Assembly (NCBI RefSeq): GCF_022376445.1
Contig: NW_025955013.1
Span: forward strand, 124,001 to 188,000
From: Fomitopsis serialis
Taxonomy: Eukaryota; Basidiomycota; Agaricomycetes; Polyporales; Fomitopsidaceae
Direction: 5' to 3'
DNA: 64,000 nt
The notes under the pieces were generated by a model. The model did not search any database. It was not told where the DNA came from and worked only from the letters and a program-made list of their open reading frames with translations. Positions 21,696 through 34,047 of the stretch are shown piece by piece. Numbering within the stretch: the first letter of the stretch is position 1; each line of letters starts with the position of its first letter. The position numbers and the translations under genes are program-made.

Positions 21696-24600
21696 ATGCC
21701 TCGCCGCTCAAAAGCTTCGGCAGTGCGGGTTCCTCCCCCGCATTTCCCCCCTTCTGACTACGACAGTACTCGAACCGCCTGCTGCACCGCTGAGGACGTC
21801 GAGATGGCCGACAAGGTTACACCTCATAAAGGTCCTCCGCAAGGTGAGGCGACAGACGGTGCGAGCAAACGGCAGAACAGCGAGAGAAACGCAAAACGTT
21901 GGAAAGCCGAGATCTTCGAGCGGATCATTGAGCCCACGTCCAAAATCAAGACCTTCTTGCAAGAGTTCGTCCCGTCGAAACAGAAGACCTTCAACTGTCC
22001 CGATACACAATTCATGGCGGAAGTTCCGACTGACAAAGGAAAGGAGTTGAAGATGTATAGGCCGCTAGTAAGCATCACTTGTGCAGACATCCTGGCCGCT
22101 ACTGAAAGCACCTCGCAGGTGGAAGGCCTCACAAGCCTGGTCCGCAACATTCCCGACGACAGGCGGCCTACGTTTAACAACCATGCCCATCAAACCATGC
22201 GATTCCCGTTCGCGATGTGCGACTACGCAGAGCACTCCACGATGCCAGATGTTATAGCGACAATACCGGGGCTTCCATACATCCCGCCTGCTGATCGCTG
22301 GAGGAATGTCGCGCTTGTATTCGAAGCCAAAGCTACTGCCGAGCAAGACCCGATGGTGCGGCATGCGGCTGAGCATGAGGAGACGCTCATCCAGCTGGCG
22401 AAGAGTGCGCGTAACATCATGTTCGCGCAGGGACGATTGTTCGCGTTCGTGGTTGGGATCTATGGACACCAGGCACGCATCTTCCGATTCGATCGAGCAG
22501 GGGCTGTATGTTCTCCGTCGTTCAACTACGCAGAGAATCCCAAGCTCCTGCACGAGTTCTTATGCCGCTTCCTCAACCCTACGCTCAAAGCTTGCGTGGT
22601 AGTCGGCGGCGATCCCACGTCCAATCTTGGCACCCACGAGGAGCGTACGAAGGCGCAGGAGCTGGCGGCCGAACACGACCCCTCATACAAGTATACGCAG
22701 GAAAGCAGGAAGGCGGTTCGTAAATTCGTGGTGACGGAGGGCAAAGTCGAGAAGACGTATCTAGCCTACAAGCTGATATCCGTCAATCCACGGCTCTTCT
22801 CGCGCGCGACGACGATCTGGGAGGCGTTCGAACTCGACGAGGCGGGCGAGGCGACGGGCAGGCGCGTCATCATCAAAGAGGCATGGCGGCAGTTTGTACG
22901 GCCATCGGAGATAGACTTTTATCTCATGGTGCAAGAGACTATGGAGGAGGCGGAGGAAGGTGCAACATTAGCGGAATACGGGGTTGCCAAGCTCGTGTGC
23001 AGCGATGATCTAGGCTTGCGCGAGGCCAAGGCCCTCAATATGAAGGCCAAACCGAGGGCCAAGGAAACGGAGTATGTTGGCGATTTCCCGAGGCTGAAGG
23101 TGCCTTGCGCGCGTGTACTGGGTCACCGGACTGTCTCTGCCGGGCGTTATAAGAAGGGACTTGAACATGTCGAACGAGCCCAGATGCGGCTCGTTTTCGA
23201 GACCATTGGAAAGCCAATTATCGATTTCGACTCGACGTACGAGTTGGTTAGTGCTCTCCGTGACGCAATTGAAGGTGCGTCGTGGCTCTACCTTTTGTTA
23301 TGATGACGTTGACGAGGTGTGCTGCGATAGGGCATCGACGAGCGTACGAGGCTGGAGTCATTCACCGTGACGTCAGTCGTGGCAACGTCATGATAGGCAG
23401 GAGAGCGGACGGAACCTCCTTTGGCTTCATTCATGACTTCGACTATGCGTCCAACTGGAGGGCGTTCTTGGCGAAGGTGGAGACGCTGGCCGATTTGAAG
23501 AGCTGGGAAGAACACGCCCGGAAGGAATATGGACGCGACTGGCAGAAACGGTGGGGCAACAGCGATGCCAATTCTGGTGACGAGTTACCAACGGTGGTGC
23601 GGCATTCCGATCGCAATCGCAAGCAACATACGTCCCGTGATCTGAACAACGAGCGAGCCCACCGCACATCGCGCAACTCGCGTGCTCACCAACCACCAAG
23701 CGGTTCCAAGAAGGACGAACACGGACAAGCAGCTACGGCAGATCCGAACCTCGATCATAAGCAACGCACAGTGAGTCCGTCCCCTCCGTGTTCCTATCAG
23801 CGACTGACTACTGGCAGGGGACTCTGCATTTCATGGCTGTCGAGGTACTTGATCCGGGATTTAACGTTACGCACGAAGCTCGACACGACCTTGAATCCTT
23901 CTTCTGGCTGCTGGTATGGATAATCCTCCGTCACACAGCATACGATAAGCCCAACAGTGACCAAGCATGGCACGCGCTTTTCGATGGGACGACCATAGAC
24001 AGCTGCCAGTCGCTCAAGATGAAGTGGCTGATTGGCCCACCGTACCCTATCGAGATAGAGGACAATCCGATGCTTGCCTGGCTTTTGGAGCGTTTTCGGA
24101 AACTCTGCCAGAAAAACTTCAACAGCCCTGATCTGGCGAAGCAGTGCATGACGCACAAGGATGTTCTTGATCTGTTCAATCTTGCTCTGCAGGATCGCGA
24201 TGCATGGCCTGAGAATGACCGCGCGAAACCATGGACTCCGCCTAAACGCGATGCGCATGAAACTGCTGCTATGGCGAAGCGGTCAGGGCAACTCCGCACG
24301 AAGGGGACCCTCACCTATACCTCTCAGGGCGCGGGGCGCAGCGCATCTCAGCGCGATACACGTCGTCGAGCAGAGAAGCGCCCCGCAGCTCCGAGCCCTA
24401 CCTCCGACTCGGACGCCCAGTCTGACGATGGACAGGCGGGTGCAAACGTGCCGGATGTAGGTACTTCCAAGCGTGGAGCGACATCAGGTGCAGGTCGAGG
24501 CAAGCGACAGCCTGCTGGTCTGCATGCCTTGACTGTATCGCCCTATACATCAGGAGGCCACGAAGTCCCGCCTTCGACCAACAGCGACTCGGCGGGGAGG

Positions 24601-24933
24601 CAAGGTTCGTCCCGCTACGATCTGCGCTCGGGGAAGACAACGAAGGTAGACGAGGTTCGGGAATCCGCGAGGAGCACGTCTCGCAAGATGGGACCCCCGC
24701 CCGCTCCAAGGACCCGCTCTGGAGGCTCGCAGACCCAGTCTTCAAGCCGTCCTGCTACCGAGCAAGATGTGAGGCCGAAGAGGGGGAGTAGCGCAACGAA
24801 GCGGACGCGTGCGCGCGGAGGCGATAACGAGATTGAGGAAGACGCTGATGTATTGCATTCCTCGAAACGTCAGAGGACGCGCAGCCAGCCTCGGGCGGAC
24901 CAAAGCTCACGCAGGTCCCAGGCCAGGCGGTGA
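21696..24933 (+). CDS. FunK1-type fungal protein kinase, copy 2 (only copy with an unbroken frame)
   Basis: Exons 21696-22067, 22119-23274, 23331-23770 and 23818-24933 give 1,027 residues without any frame break. The domain is the Pkinase_fungal/FunK1 family, expanded in Agaricomycetes and of unknown substrates. Order: N-terminal FunK1 region (SLVRNIPDDRRP, RWRNVALVFEAKA, GRLFAFVVGIYGHQARIF); RVIIKEAWRQF with the putative ATP-contact lysine; PRLKVPCARVLGHRTVSAG; catalytic loop HRDVSRGNVMI (Asp and Asn present); HDFDYA replacing DFG; GTLHFMAVEVL; and HEARHDLESFFWLLVWIILR. A tail of about 240 residues is rich in Ser, Arg, Pro and Lys with nuclear-localisation-like clusters (KRGSSATKRTRARGG, SSKRQRTRS). 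Intron 1 is 51 nt with no in-frame stop, so retention would add 17 residues. The kinase is plausibly active and nuclear; both points are inference. Confidence 0.92.
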
Positions 24934-25428
24934 TAGCATTGTTGTTGTGTAGTGTTCGTTGGTTAGACGGGCTGTTGATCTGAGTCTGTTCTGAGCCACG
25001 ACTGTGACTCTGTCTGTACTTTACTTATTTGTACTGTTGCAGTAAATCGAGACGGTGTATATTTCGAACGGCGAGTCGCGCAACATCGCGGTGATTGTTG
25101 TCAATGACTGCACGACACCCCGTAGCGTCGTGCACGCTTCCTGAGGTGCTGTCATTCTCAGTCGACACAGAACGCGTCCCATGAAACGGAAATGCGGACA
25201 AGGTTGACATGGAATACTGTTTTATCAACAAGCACGGTGGCGCGGCGTAGTGACAAGAACGCGGATGTAGTTAGTGAATTCGAAGGTTGAATCACATTCG
25301 ACCAGATTGACTGGTGATCACCATGCCTCCTTCTACCGTCAGTATCACAGCGGTTGTACAGCAATAAGTATCAACACACCGCAACGTATGGTCAGCATTT
25401 CGTGCGGCGAGCAGACGGGTTTCAAGGA

Positions 25429-25822
25429 TTGAACAAGCCACATTCCATATCGGGCGGACAATGGCTGCGGCGCTGATGGGGCGGTGAAAAAACATCCATA
25501 TATGGCAGGTCAATCGAACACGTGCATGGCGCGTTGGTGGCGAAGTTGGGCGCTCCCTGTCCTCCCTCATCGTCCTCAACGCGTCAGACCGCCCCCGCCC
25601 TCCGTGTAATCCTCGCTGGTCGCGCGTAAATTGAACCCTAGCACTGCCATTGTTGCAGAGTGAAACAATTGCACCGTGTCAGTGCGGAAGGTAAGTCATA
25701 TCGCAGCTACTCAGGTGTGGCGAGAACGCGTCGCTGAGTCACAAGTTGAAGCCACACAGTTATCCGTGGCCCATCAGCCAATACGTCCATTTGTGGCGAA
25801 GTGCTTGTGCCCCAAAATCGAT
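25429..25822 (+). repeat. Upstream block shared by the FunK1 kinase copies (copy 3)
   Basis: Same block as before copies 1 and 2, starting TTGAACAAGCCACATTCCAT 4,128 bp after the copy 2 block. That distance gives the tandem unit length. Confidence 0.75.
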
Positions 25823-28800
25823 ATGCCTCGCCGCTCAAAAGCTTCGGTGATGCGGGCTCCTCCCCCATACTCTTCCTCTCGTTGCCACGACCGCCCTTGC
25901 ACGGCCTGTTACACTATTGATCAGTCCGACATGGCCGACAAAGTCACGCCTCGCAGGGGCGGCGATCCCGGCGAGCCTACGAATGCGGCGGATAAACGGC
26001 AGCAGAGCGAGAAAGACGCAAAGGCTTGGAAAAGCCACATACACAAGCGGATCGTCGAAGCTGTGGAGGACATCGGTTCCTTTCTGACGGAATTTGTTCA
26101 CTCTGAAAAGCCCGTCCCCGCTTGTCCAGACGTTACGTTCAGCGCGAAGGTGCCTACTGGGAAAGGAAAGGAACACCGCATGTACGGGCCTCTGGTCAGT
26201 TGGCTTTACTTACTCATCTTCGCCAGCCACCTCTCACGCGGATCCACAGGTAAAAGGCCTGACCAGCCTAGTGCGCCAGTTCGAAAAGAAGAAACGACCG
26301 GAGTTCGTGAACCATGCACACAATGTCATGCGATTCCCATTTGCTCTCGGCGACGACGACCAGCATGTCACAAAACCGGACGTCGTAGCGACCATCCCCG
26401 AACTCCCGTATATCCCCCTCTTGATCGCTGGCGAAATGTCGCCGTGGTTTTCGAGGCCAAACCATGTGACACGGATGATCCCATGGTGACTTGCACGGAG
26501 GCGCACGAGGAGACGCTCGTCCAGCTGGCCAAGAGTGCGCGCAACATCATGCTTGCGCAGGGCCGATTGTTCGCCTTCGTCATCGGGATCTACGGACACA
26601 AGGCACGCATCTTCCGTTTTGATCGAGCAGGGGCCGTATGTTCTCCGCCATTCGATTATATGAAGGAGCCCCAAATTCTGCACGCGTTTTTCTACCGCTT
26701 TCTCAACCCGAAGCAGGAGGGTTGCGTGGTTGTTGGCGACGATCCGACCTCTAGTTTGGGCACTCATGAGGATCGCGCACGAGTGCAGGATTTGACGCAG
26801 AAGTACGATCCTTCGTACACGTACACGGCGGAGAATAGGAAGGCCGTCCGTCGATTCATAGTGACTAATGGCAAAGAGAAGACGACGTATCTGGCGTACA
26901 AGCTGATATTCGTTAACCCACGACTCTTCTCGCGCGCGACGACGATCTGGGAGGCCTTTGAACTTGACGAACAGGGCGAAGGGACGGGCAAACGTGTCGT
27001 TATCAAGGAGGCCTGGCGACAATTCGTGCGGGCATCGGAGATCGGCTTCTATCGCTTATTTCAGGAGGCAGCAGACGAGGCAGAGGAGAGTACAGCATTG
27101 TCTTTCGCCAACATCGCCGAGTTCGAATATGGCGATGATCTGGGCTTGCGAGAGGCAAGGAAGCTGGCCGGCGAGGACAAGGACACTGTGGCACCGTCTA
27201 CCGCAGATGAATGTTTCGAAGATTTTCCTGAACTGGATGTGCCTTACTGGCACGTCGTGGGACATAGGACCGTAACCGCCCGCTGCCGAGACGGGGACAT
27301 CGAGTACAACGAGCGCAGTCAAACGCGGTTGGTTTCGAAGACGATCGGAGTGCCGATCACTGACTTTGAGTCAACGTACGAGTTGGCTACGGCTCTCCGG
27401 GACGCCATAGAGGGTACGTCGAATTGCTACAATGGGAGATGAATGAAGTGTTCACGTCGGATTTTCCAACAGGGCATCGACAAGCCTATGTGGCTGGAGT
27501 CGTCCACAGAGACATCAGTAATGGCAACGTCATGATTGCCCGCAGACCGGATGGTTCAATCATAGGCTTCATTCATGACTTCGATTACGCATTCAGCTGG
27601 AAACGATTCCTGCGGGGCTCAGGGAGGCCCGTCAACATGAAGCAGTGGGACAAATACGTTCGAGATGAGTACAAGGACGTCATGCAGACCATGTTACAGC
27701 GAATGGTAGCCAAGATGCGCGGCAACTCCACCGGCGAACCTGCGCCGAACCCTAAAGACCCAAAGAACGACCACAAGCAGCGAACGGTAGGCCAGCCATT
27801 CTACTCGTGCGCCCATGACTAATACATGATCTAAGGGTACACTACACTTCATGGCGATCGAAGTTCTCAACGAGCACGCAGACATTCCACACGAAGCTCA
27901 GTATGACCTCGAGTCCTTCTACTGGTTGCTGGTGTGGATCGTCCTGCGGCACACTGCCTATCTGCATCTTGATGGCGAGCAGGCCTGGCACCGTCTATTC
28001 GACGCAAGGTTGCACGAAAGCATAGCTCTTAAAGAGTCATGGCTGAGGAAAGAACCGTCAGTGATGGTCGAATCCAACGAAGCGTTGACAGGCCTCCTGG
28101 AGGACTTCAGGAAGCTCTGTAAGAGAAACCACGAAGACCCTGACGCTCGTATGACTCACGAGGAAGTCCTGGCGATTTTCAACAAGGCATTGGAGAAGCG
28201 CGACGCTTGGCCCAAGGACGACCGCGCGAAACCCTGGACTCCACCCAAGTATGACCCAGTCGGTGAGATACCGGGTATGGAGAGGCCATCTGGTCAACGC
28301 CGCAGCAAGGGCACCCTCACCTACACCTCTCAAGGGGCATCGCGCGACATATCGAGTTATCTTCCCCGGCCTCCCGTTCCGACTCGCCGTGCCAACGAAC
28401 TTCACGAGGGACAGCAAACGGAGACGGAGACGGATTCATCCGATACCGATGCGCAGGATGCAGCGAAGGCAGCCAGGCGGAAGGGTCGGGCGAGAGTTGC
28501 CCGCGGTCAATCGACTGGAGGACGAACCGCCACTACGCGTACCTCGACTACAGAGTCTAACGCTGTTGGCACCCACGAGATCCCCCCATCAAGTGACGGC
28601 GGTTCATCTCAATCACACCCGTCCGGCTACCTTCTTCGTTCGGTGAAGACCAAGAAGGCGGACGAGGTTCAACAGTCAACCAGCAGCACCTCTCCCAAGA
28701 TGGGACCTCCCCCTGCTCCGAGGACCCGCTCTCGAGTCCGAGGGTCGCAGAGCCAATCGTCCAAACGGCCTGCTAGTAGACAGGGCGGCGCCTCGAAACG

Positions 28801-28960
28801 AGGGAGCAGCGCGACGAAGCGGACTCGCACTCGTGAAGAAGAGGACGAAGACGACGTCGGAGATGACGCTGGGTCGTCTCACTCATCGAAACGTCCGCGG
28901 ACTCTGAGCAACCCTCGAAACACTAGGTCATCGCGCAAGCCACGGGGCAAGCGTACATGA
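25823..28960 (+). CDS. FunK1-type fungal protein kinase, copy 3 (one apparent frameshift)
   Basis: Exons 25823-26194, 26250-27413, 27473-27786 and 27836-28960. Exon 2 is one base short of the phase its neighbours require. The break is in the C5 run at 26414-26418: the frame before it ends IPELPYIPL, and the frame after it reads DRWRNVAVVFEAKPCDTDD, so one C is missing. Otherwise the protein is complete: RVVIKEAWRQFVR, HRDISNGNVMI, HDFDYA, GTLHFMAIEVL, AQYDLESFYWLLVWIVLR and a basic tail ending KPRGKRT. It is more diverged from copies 1 and 2 than they are from each other (for example MADKVTPRRGGDPGEP near the N-terminus and GEGTGKRV before the lysine). Either a very recent pseudogene or, more likely, an intact gene with a consensus error. 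Confidence 0.85.
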
Positions 28961-29566
28961 AGGCTAGCTCACCAGCGTCGTGTTATGTGGCCGCAAATTG
29001 TTGTCGCGTAGCTGCTAGCGTTACTACCACGGATTACTTGACAACGGAGAAGCATCGTTTCTCTGCAAGTGGCGTATTATGTAGATCGTGTACGTTCTGG
29101 CTTTCCACTGTATTGATCTTGTGTAATTGTACTGTAACATACGAGCTATCCGCAATCGTCGAACGGTAGAAGACAGGTGTTTCCCATCATATTCCAATCG
29201 CCCCGGACATCCTCCCTCCACCCGTCTGAACCACCCGTACAGAACAAGTGACCCACACATAAATGAGCAGCATAGACGTGGAAAGCATGCCATTTCGAGA
29301 ATGTTGCAACAACAGAAAGCGACGACTGGTGACACTAAGCTACGCAACTCGACATCAAGATCGTTAGAACACAGACAAGCGTTTCGTACTTTTCGCGGCG
29401 CGCCCCCGGCGCGCGACCGTCCACTGGATGCTGGTCCGTCTCCCCAAAGAATGCAAAATCACAACCCGCCAGCCCAGACCAGAGGACACCCGCACGCCGT
29501 GCGCCCGCCCACCCCCTCTCGCCCACTCCACTCACCACCACGGCCACCACCGAAGGGATTAGCAGT
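28961..29566. other. Intergenic region, convergent 3' ends
   Basis: Lies between the stop of kinase copy 3 and the stop of the RNA-binding protein gene on the other strand. The plus-strand frame at 29127-30011 overlaps the RGG-coding exon antisense and is rejected. No gene seen. Confidence 0.5.
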
Positions 29567-31273
29567 TTACTTTTGCGGCGGCGGTGCACCCCGTCCACGC
29601 CCGCCAGGGCCTCCGCGCCCGCGGAAGCCACCACCCCGTCCCCGGTCGCCACCCATCGGCCCGCCGCGCGGCGGCGGGCGCTCACTGCGCTCCTTGCGAG
29701 TCTCCACGAAGATCCTCGCGTTGCCCTCCGCGCCCTCGATGCGGATGCCGCCCTCGCCGCCCTGCGGAATCGGGAGCGACGCGACGATCGCGCGCCGTGC
29801 CGCGTCGAGCTGCGTGAACTCGAGGAACGCGCACGCCTTGTTGCGCAGGACCTCGCACTCCTTGATCGGCCCGAACCGCTCGGTGAGCGTCTTCTTCAGC
29901 GCCGCGTCCGAGATGTTCTCCGTCACGCTCTGCGGAGGGGTCAGTATCACGGTCACGCGCTCTGGGGATGAACGTACCTTGACGAAGCACTGGGGCGTCG
30001 CGACTGTCTGAGCAGCGACCAGGCTCGGATGCGCGTGTTGCACCGTTGGCCGCGTCGTCACATGCGGCGCGGGCGACTGAGGTCCGTTGACCGGGACTGG
30101 CGTGCCCGTCATCACAGGAGCCTCGCTCACACCACGCGCGTCATTTGCCACCGCCGCGCCCCACTTGTTCGAGTCCTTCGCCGCCAGGTTTGCCCAGGTC
30201 TTCCGCTGAGGTGGCTGCTGAGGCTGGGGAGCGGCAGGAGCAGGAGCAGGAGCAGGCTGAGCCACTGGTGGTGGAGCGGCCTGTGGTGGCGGCGGCTGCG
30301 GTGCGGGGACAACTGGTGCGGGGAGCGGCTGCTCCTTCGGTGGGGGCGACACGGGCGGGGGCGACGCTGTTGCTGGTGGCTCCGGGGCGGGCGATGGCGA
30401 CCTGGGGGGAGTTAGAATAGCTTCCTGTTCGTGCTCCGGGTGCACACCGTTGGGCTGCTGCTGCACAGGCTCAGGTGTAGGTGCAGGTTCGGGAGTAGGA
30501 GGCGCCGGGGGCTCCTCCGGCGCAGGAGCAGGCGGGGGCGTAGGTGACGCGACGGGCTCCGGAAGGAACTCAATGGGAGCGGGTGGCACGGGCGACGGCG
30601 AAGAAGGTGCTGGCGGAGCAGGGGAGACCTGCACGGCAGGGGCCGTGGAGCAGCAGAGTCAACATCACTCGCCTGGTCGTCCTCAACGGCCTCCTCCTTG
30701 AGGAAACGGAAGATGTCGTTGAGCACAAAGTAGCCGTTGGGCTGCTCGGCGAGGAAGAACGTCTGGACAAACTTGCGCCAGGGCTCGCCCTGATTTGACA
30801 TCTCACCGATGACCTGGATGATGATGCCGCCGTTTGCAGAGGACTGAGCGTCGACCGAGTGTATGAAGACTTTGCAATCTTGGAAACCGATGGAAGTGAT
30901 TTTATTGTGAATTTCCTGACACGAACGTCAGCCCGACGCCCTGTACCGGTGACTGCGGTGTAATGCGAGTTCCGCGAGTGCAATGCATCCGCTGGGAACG
31001 GGAGGCCCGCCAGTGCCGACGCGCTGAGCGCACCCTGGCCTCCCACGCGTATTACGAAGCACGACGCGTCAGCACCGGGCTGGATGGGATACGCACCTGC
31101 TGGCCAAAGCACGGCTTGATATCCTCGCCCTCCAAGCCATGGACAAATGTAGAGGCTTTAGTGTAGAAGCAGTGCAAACGATTGGGCTGTTTGTTAACAA
31201 ACGTGTAGTATTGCGGGACGAATTGCCAGCCGACTTCGGAAGGATTGACGGTGGAAGTGCCGTTGGTGTTCAT
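29567..31273 (-). CDS. G3BP/Nxt3/Bre5-like RNA-binding protein (NTF2-like + RRM + RGG)
   Basis: The start at 31273 reads MNTNGTSTVNPSEVGWQFVP. The N-terminal NTF2-like domain spans QYYTFVNKQPNRLHCFYTKA, then EIHNKITSIGFQDCKVFIHS, QVIGEMSNQGEPWRKFVQTF and GYFVLNDIFRFLKEE. A long Pro/Ala/Glu-rich linker follows. Next come RKTWANLAA, an RRM (LKKTLTERFGPIKECEVLRN, ACAFLEFTQLDAARRAIVAS) and an RGG-type tail (GGDRGRGGGFRGRGGPGGRG). Family members act in stress granules and as cofactors of the Ubp3 deubiquitinase. The reading frame changes between QASDVDSAAP and VQVSPAPPAP near 30644-30648, which one added C would repair. An alternative is a 35-nt intron with a weak donor (GTTGAC), which I think less likely. 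Confidence 0.9.
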
Positions 31274-32226
31274 GATGGTGCTACTGCGGTCTATTCAGCA
31301 TAAGAAACGTGCCCTGAAGAGATGTGCTCACCGTGAAAATGGGAGATGATGCGGGGGAGAAGGTGCGTGTGGGCCACGGAGGCAGCAGAGTCGAAGGACA
31401 ACAAATTACCAGACGCCCTGACGCGACCACCGTGCCACTCATTCGCACTCCGTCAAGCTCCGCGGTACTCTGCCACAACACATCGACGCTGGAATAGACA
31501 ACGAGTTGTACCAGTGGCCCTTTTGTCGCAGGCCAGGTTGTCGCTGCCGTGGCCGTACACGACGCCTCAAATGCTGGTGCATCAATATGATGGGAATACG
31601 ACCATGTGGGCCACCCTGGGCCACCTCGTCTCGCCCTGTCTGGCCGAGACTTGCAAGTCTTATCGGAGCCCGAATATCGTGGAGACGCCTCACATTTCCC
31701 TTCAGTTCGTCGCAAGTTCGTCGTCTCGACTCTCGAGGGCATCATGCTCTTGAGCATCATTTCGTTTGCCGTCTTGCGGGATAACTGCAATAGCTTTCTC
31801 TGCCCTACACATATGGACGGTCGATATAGCTCTCTGTGACAAGCTGACCGGCATATTAAATGAAGAGTAGGCCTACACTCTCTCGTGAAGCATGCCCAAA
31901 GCATGCCGCCCGCTCGCAGCTCACCGAACGTGTTGAGCGAAGGTGGCGTAATGATACAGGTGTACTCAGTGGGTTCCAATTTCTCTTCGAGTTGGTGACC
32001 TAATCTATGTGATGCCCAGAGTTCAATTCGAGTTAACAACCGTTAAGGGACGCATGCGGTTTTTCCCAAAACACACCACTTTGGCAGCAACCGAACGCGA
32101 AGTGCGTGGTCAGAGGACGTCGGAATATTCGATTCATATGCTAATGTACAATCCTTTCGTATACAGGTGTGTCCTATGCTGTTCGCAATCGCCGTTGTCT
32201 ACATTCGGCTGTTTTCGTACCACATT
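31274..32226. other. Intergenic region, no gene seen
   Basis: Contains the promoter of the G3BP-like gene and the 3' flank of the secreted protein gene. A 252-codon minus-strand frame at 31281-32039 has no signature and competes with several opposite-strand frames, so I do not call it. Confidence 0.45.
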
Positions 32227-32752
32227 TCAAGACACCGTTGTGGCGGTCGCGCTCGAGCTCGAGACGTCCGTTGACGAGGCCGATGAGAAGGCGCTGTCCG
32301 TAGTCGACGAGCTGACGGTGCCGTTGTCGCTGTGGTGGTGGTGCCCCTGACTGGTGCCGTTCGTGGGAGCAGCAGACGAGCCGCTGGACGTCGGGGTCGG
32401 GAGGCAAAGCAGCGGCGGGATGGTGATGGTGAACGGCTGCGTGCCCAACACACCGCTCAGCACGGTCCCGTCGTCGGAGCTGTCCTGGCGCTTCTGCACT
32501 TCCGCACCACCGCCGTTCATGTCGGCGGGAGGCGTGGCCGACGCGGTGGCGGTCGTAATTGACTGCCTCGTGATCGTCTGCGTCACCGTCGTGGTCGTGA
32601 GGGTGATAGAGATCGGCCCGGCGGGCGCTGCGGGAGGTAGGGTAAGGACAACTGCTTCATGGGGTTTGGCGGTACTCACAGGCTTGGGCACCGTAGGTGC
32701 AAGCTGCCACGACGACCGCGGCAAGGGAAGTGAACTTGGCGTTGAAGATCAT
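32227..32752 (-). CDS. Small secreted Ser/Thr-rich protein
   Basis: Two exons (32752-32680, 32627-32227) give 157 residues. The first exon encodes a signal peptide (MIFNAKFTSLAAVVVAACTY), and the intron follows directly after it. The mature protein begins PAGPISITLTTTTVTQTITR and is rich in Thr and Ser. It has a hydrophobic segment (FTITIPPLLCLP), a GHHHHSDNGT patch and a Ser/Thr/Ala tail, suggesting O-glycosylation and a cell-wall or extracellular location. No known domain. The secreted gene at 34048-34333 on the opposite strand has the same architecture (signal peptide, short intron, Thr-rich TVT repeats), so the two may be distant relatives. A TATATA motif lies 92 bp upstream of the start. 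Confidence 0.72.
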
Positions 32753-32843
32753 GGCGGACCGGTGCTGGCAGGCGAAGATGTGCGAGCAAAAACGTGAATG
32801 CGGCGGATCGATAACTGTGTCCCCGGACCCGGACACCGCTGTC

Positions 32844-32849
32844 TATATA
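32844..32849 (-). promoter_or_regulatory. TATA box of the 32.7-kb secreted protein gene
   Basis: TATATA 92 bp upstream of the ATG at 32752, at the same distance as in the divergent partner gene. Confidence 0.55.
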
Positions 32850-33957
32850 CTCTTCGAAGTTTAGGTCAGAGTCACGAAGCCCTGCAATGACGATACCAAT
32901 GTGTCCTCGGCGAGACCATGTCCCGAATACGTCTGCTCGGTAACAAATGAGGCATGCAGGTCGTCAGGCCGCCCCGGATTTCAACGGCCCGCATTGCATG
33001 CTCCCAGCGGCCTGCTCCTTCACTGCATCATACCCGACCGAGCCCGCTGCCTAAACACATCGCAATACCCGCCGCTCCCCTCCTTGCGCACGGAATAACC
33101 ATGCGTAATGTGTTATGTCACTCCATCGTTGTCGGATGCTACCATCAGGCTGGGCCTTCAATTTTTCCGCACGGCGATACGATTCGCCACCTCGGCGGCC
33201 CCGTCGTTCGTGTTCAAGCCCCAAGGTACGAATGTCGGTGTGTTTTCAGCTTAGCAACTATGCAGCCCCAAACTCACAAGGTTTAGGAATGACCGCTCCA
33301 CCGTATGGCACCGCGGCGGAACCAAAGGCGCACAGTCTAAATCGGGACTTCCCGCCTGTCCTACTTACGCGCTACATATGACGCGTACCAATGTGTCGGC
33401 AGTTGGTGAGTTACTCAATGACATCCTTGCGAGATATCAGACTGCGATAGTGGAGGTCTCACATATTAGCAGCACGGCCCAACGGCACAAACCGCGATAA
33501 CTTCTTCACCACAGCTGAGTTACTCATTGGAATTTGGACGATCCCCGCTTCACTCGGTGTATCGTTGAAATCCACAGCGCTCCACAGAAAGCGGCACCGA
33601 TAATACTGACGCGCTCGATCGTGTGTGGGCGTTCAGGAACATCCGGCGATCGAGCTGTCGTCGGCTCCGACGTTGCAACCATGATTGGACTCCGGCCTCA
33701 ACGTTCAACGTTCAACGCTTACCGGGATGAAGGGGAGAACAGTTCTGTAGTTGTTTTGCCTTGTCGTGTGACCTCTCTGTTGCTGAATATGATGTGTTGT
33801 ACGTCGCATGAAATCAAGCAGACCTGCGGAAGATGACATCACGCAACGCCGAGCCTCACGAAAGGCCTGCTCGATGACCACACGAACGTCGGAATCTCCG
33901 CTCTGTAACCGACTTGGCGTGACAAACGGTGGACAGCTCGCCGACCGACATGACGGG

Positions 33958-33963
33958 TATATA
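33958..33963 (+). promoter_or_regulatory. TATA box of the 34.0-kb secreted protein gene
   Basis: TATATA about 90 bp upstream of the ATG at 34048. Confidence 0.55.
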
Positions 33964-34047
33964 GCATGCGTGAATGGTAAACTAAGATTCACAACACAGC
34001 CCACCGCCGCACATTTGCAGAGACACCTCGATCCTCTGTTCAACACG

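Larger units (their letters stand above)
32753..34047. other. Divergent promoter region of two small secreted protein genes
   Basis: About 1.3 kb shared upstream region. TATATA motifs sit roughly 90 bp before each start, on opposite strands. Internal open frames are short and unrecognisable. Confidence 0.5.

Noticed and set aside
29127..30011. 294-codon plus-strand frame
   Set aside because: It is the antisense of the RRM/RGG-coding exon of the G3BP-like gene, which is clearly real on the other strand. GC-rich biased codons create long shadows.
30450..30701. Gly-rich plus-strand frames
   Set aside because: Antisense shadow of the Pro-rich linker of the G3BP-like gene.
31281..32039. 252-codon minus-strand frame
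   Set aside because: No recognisable family and overlapped by several opposite-strand frames of similar length.
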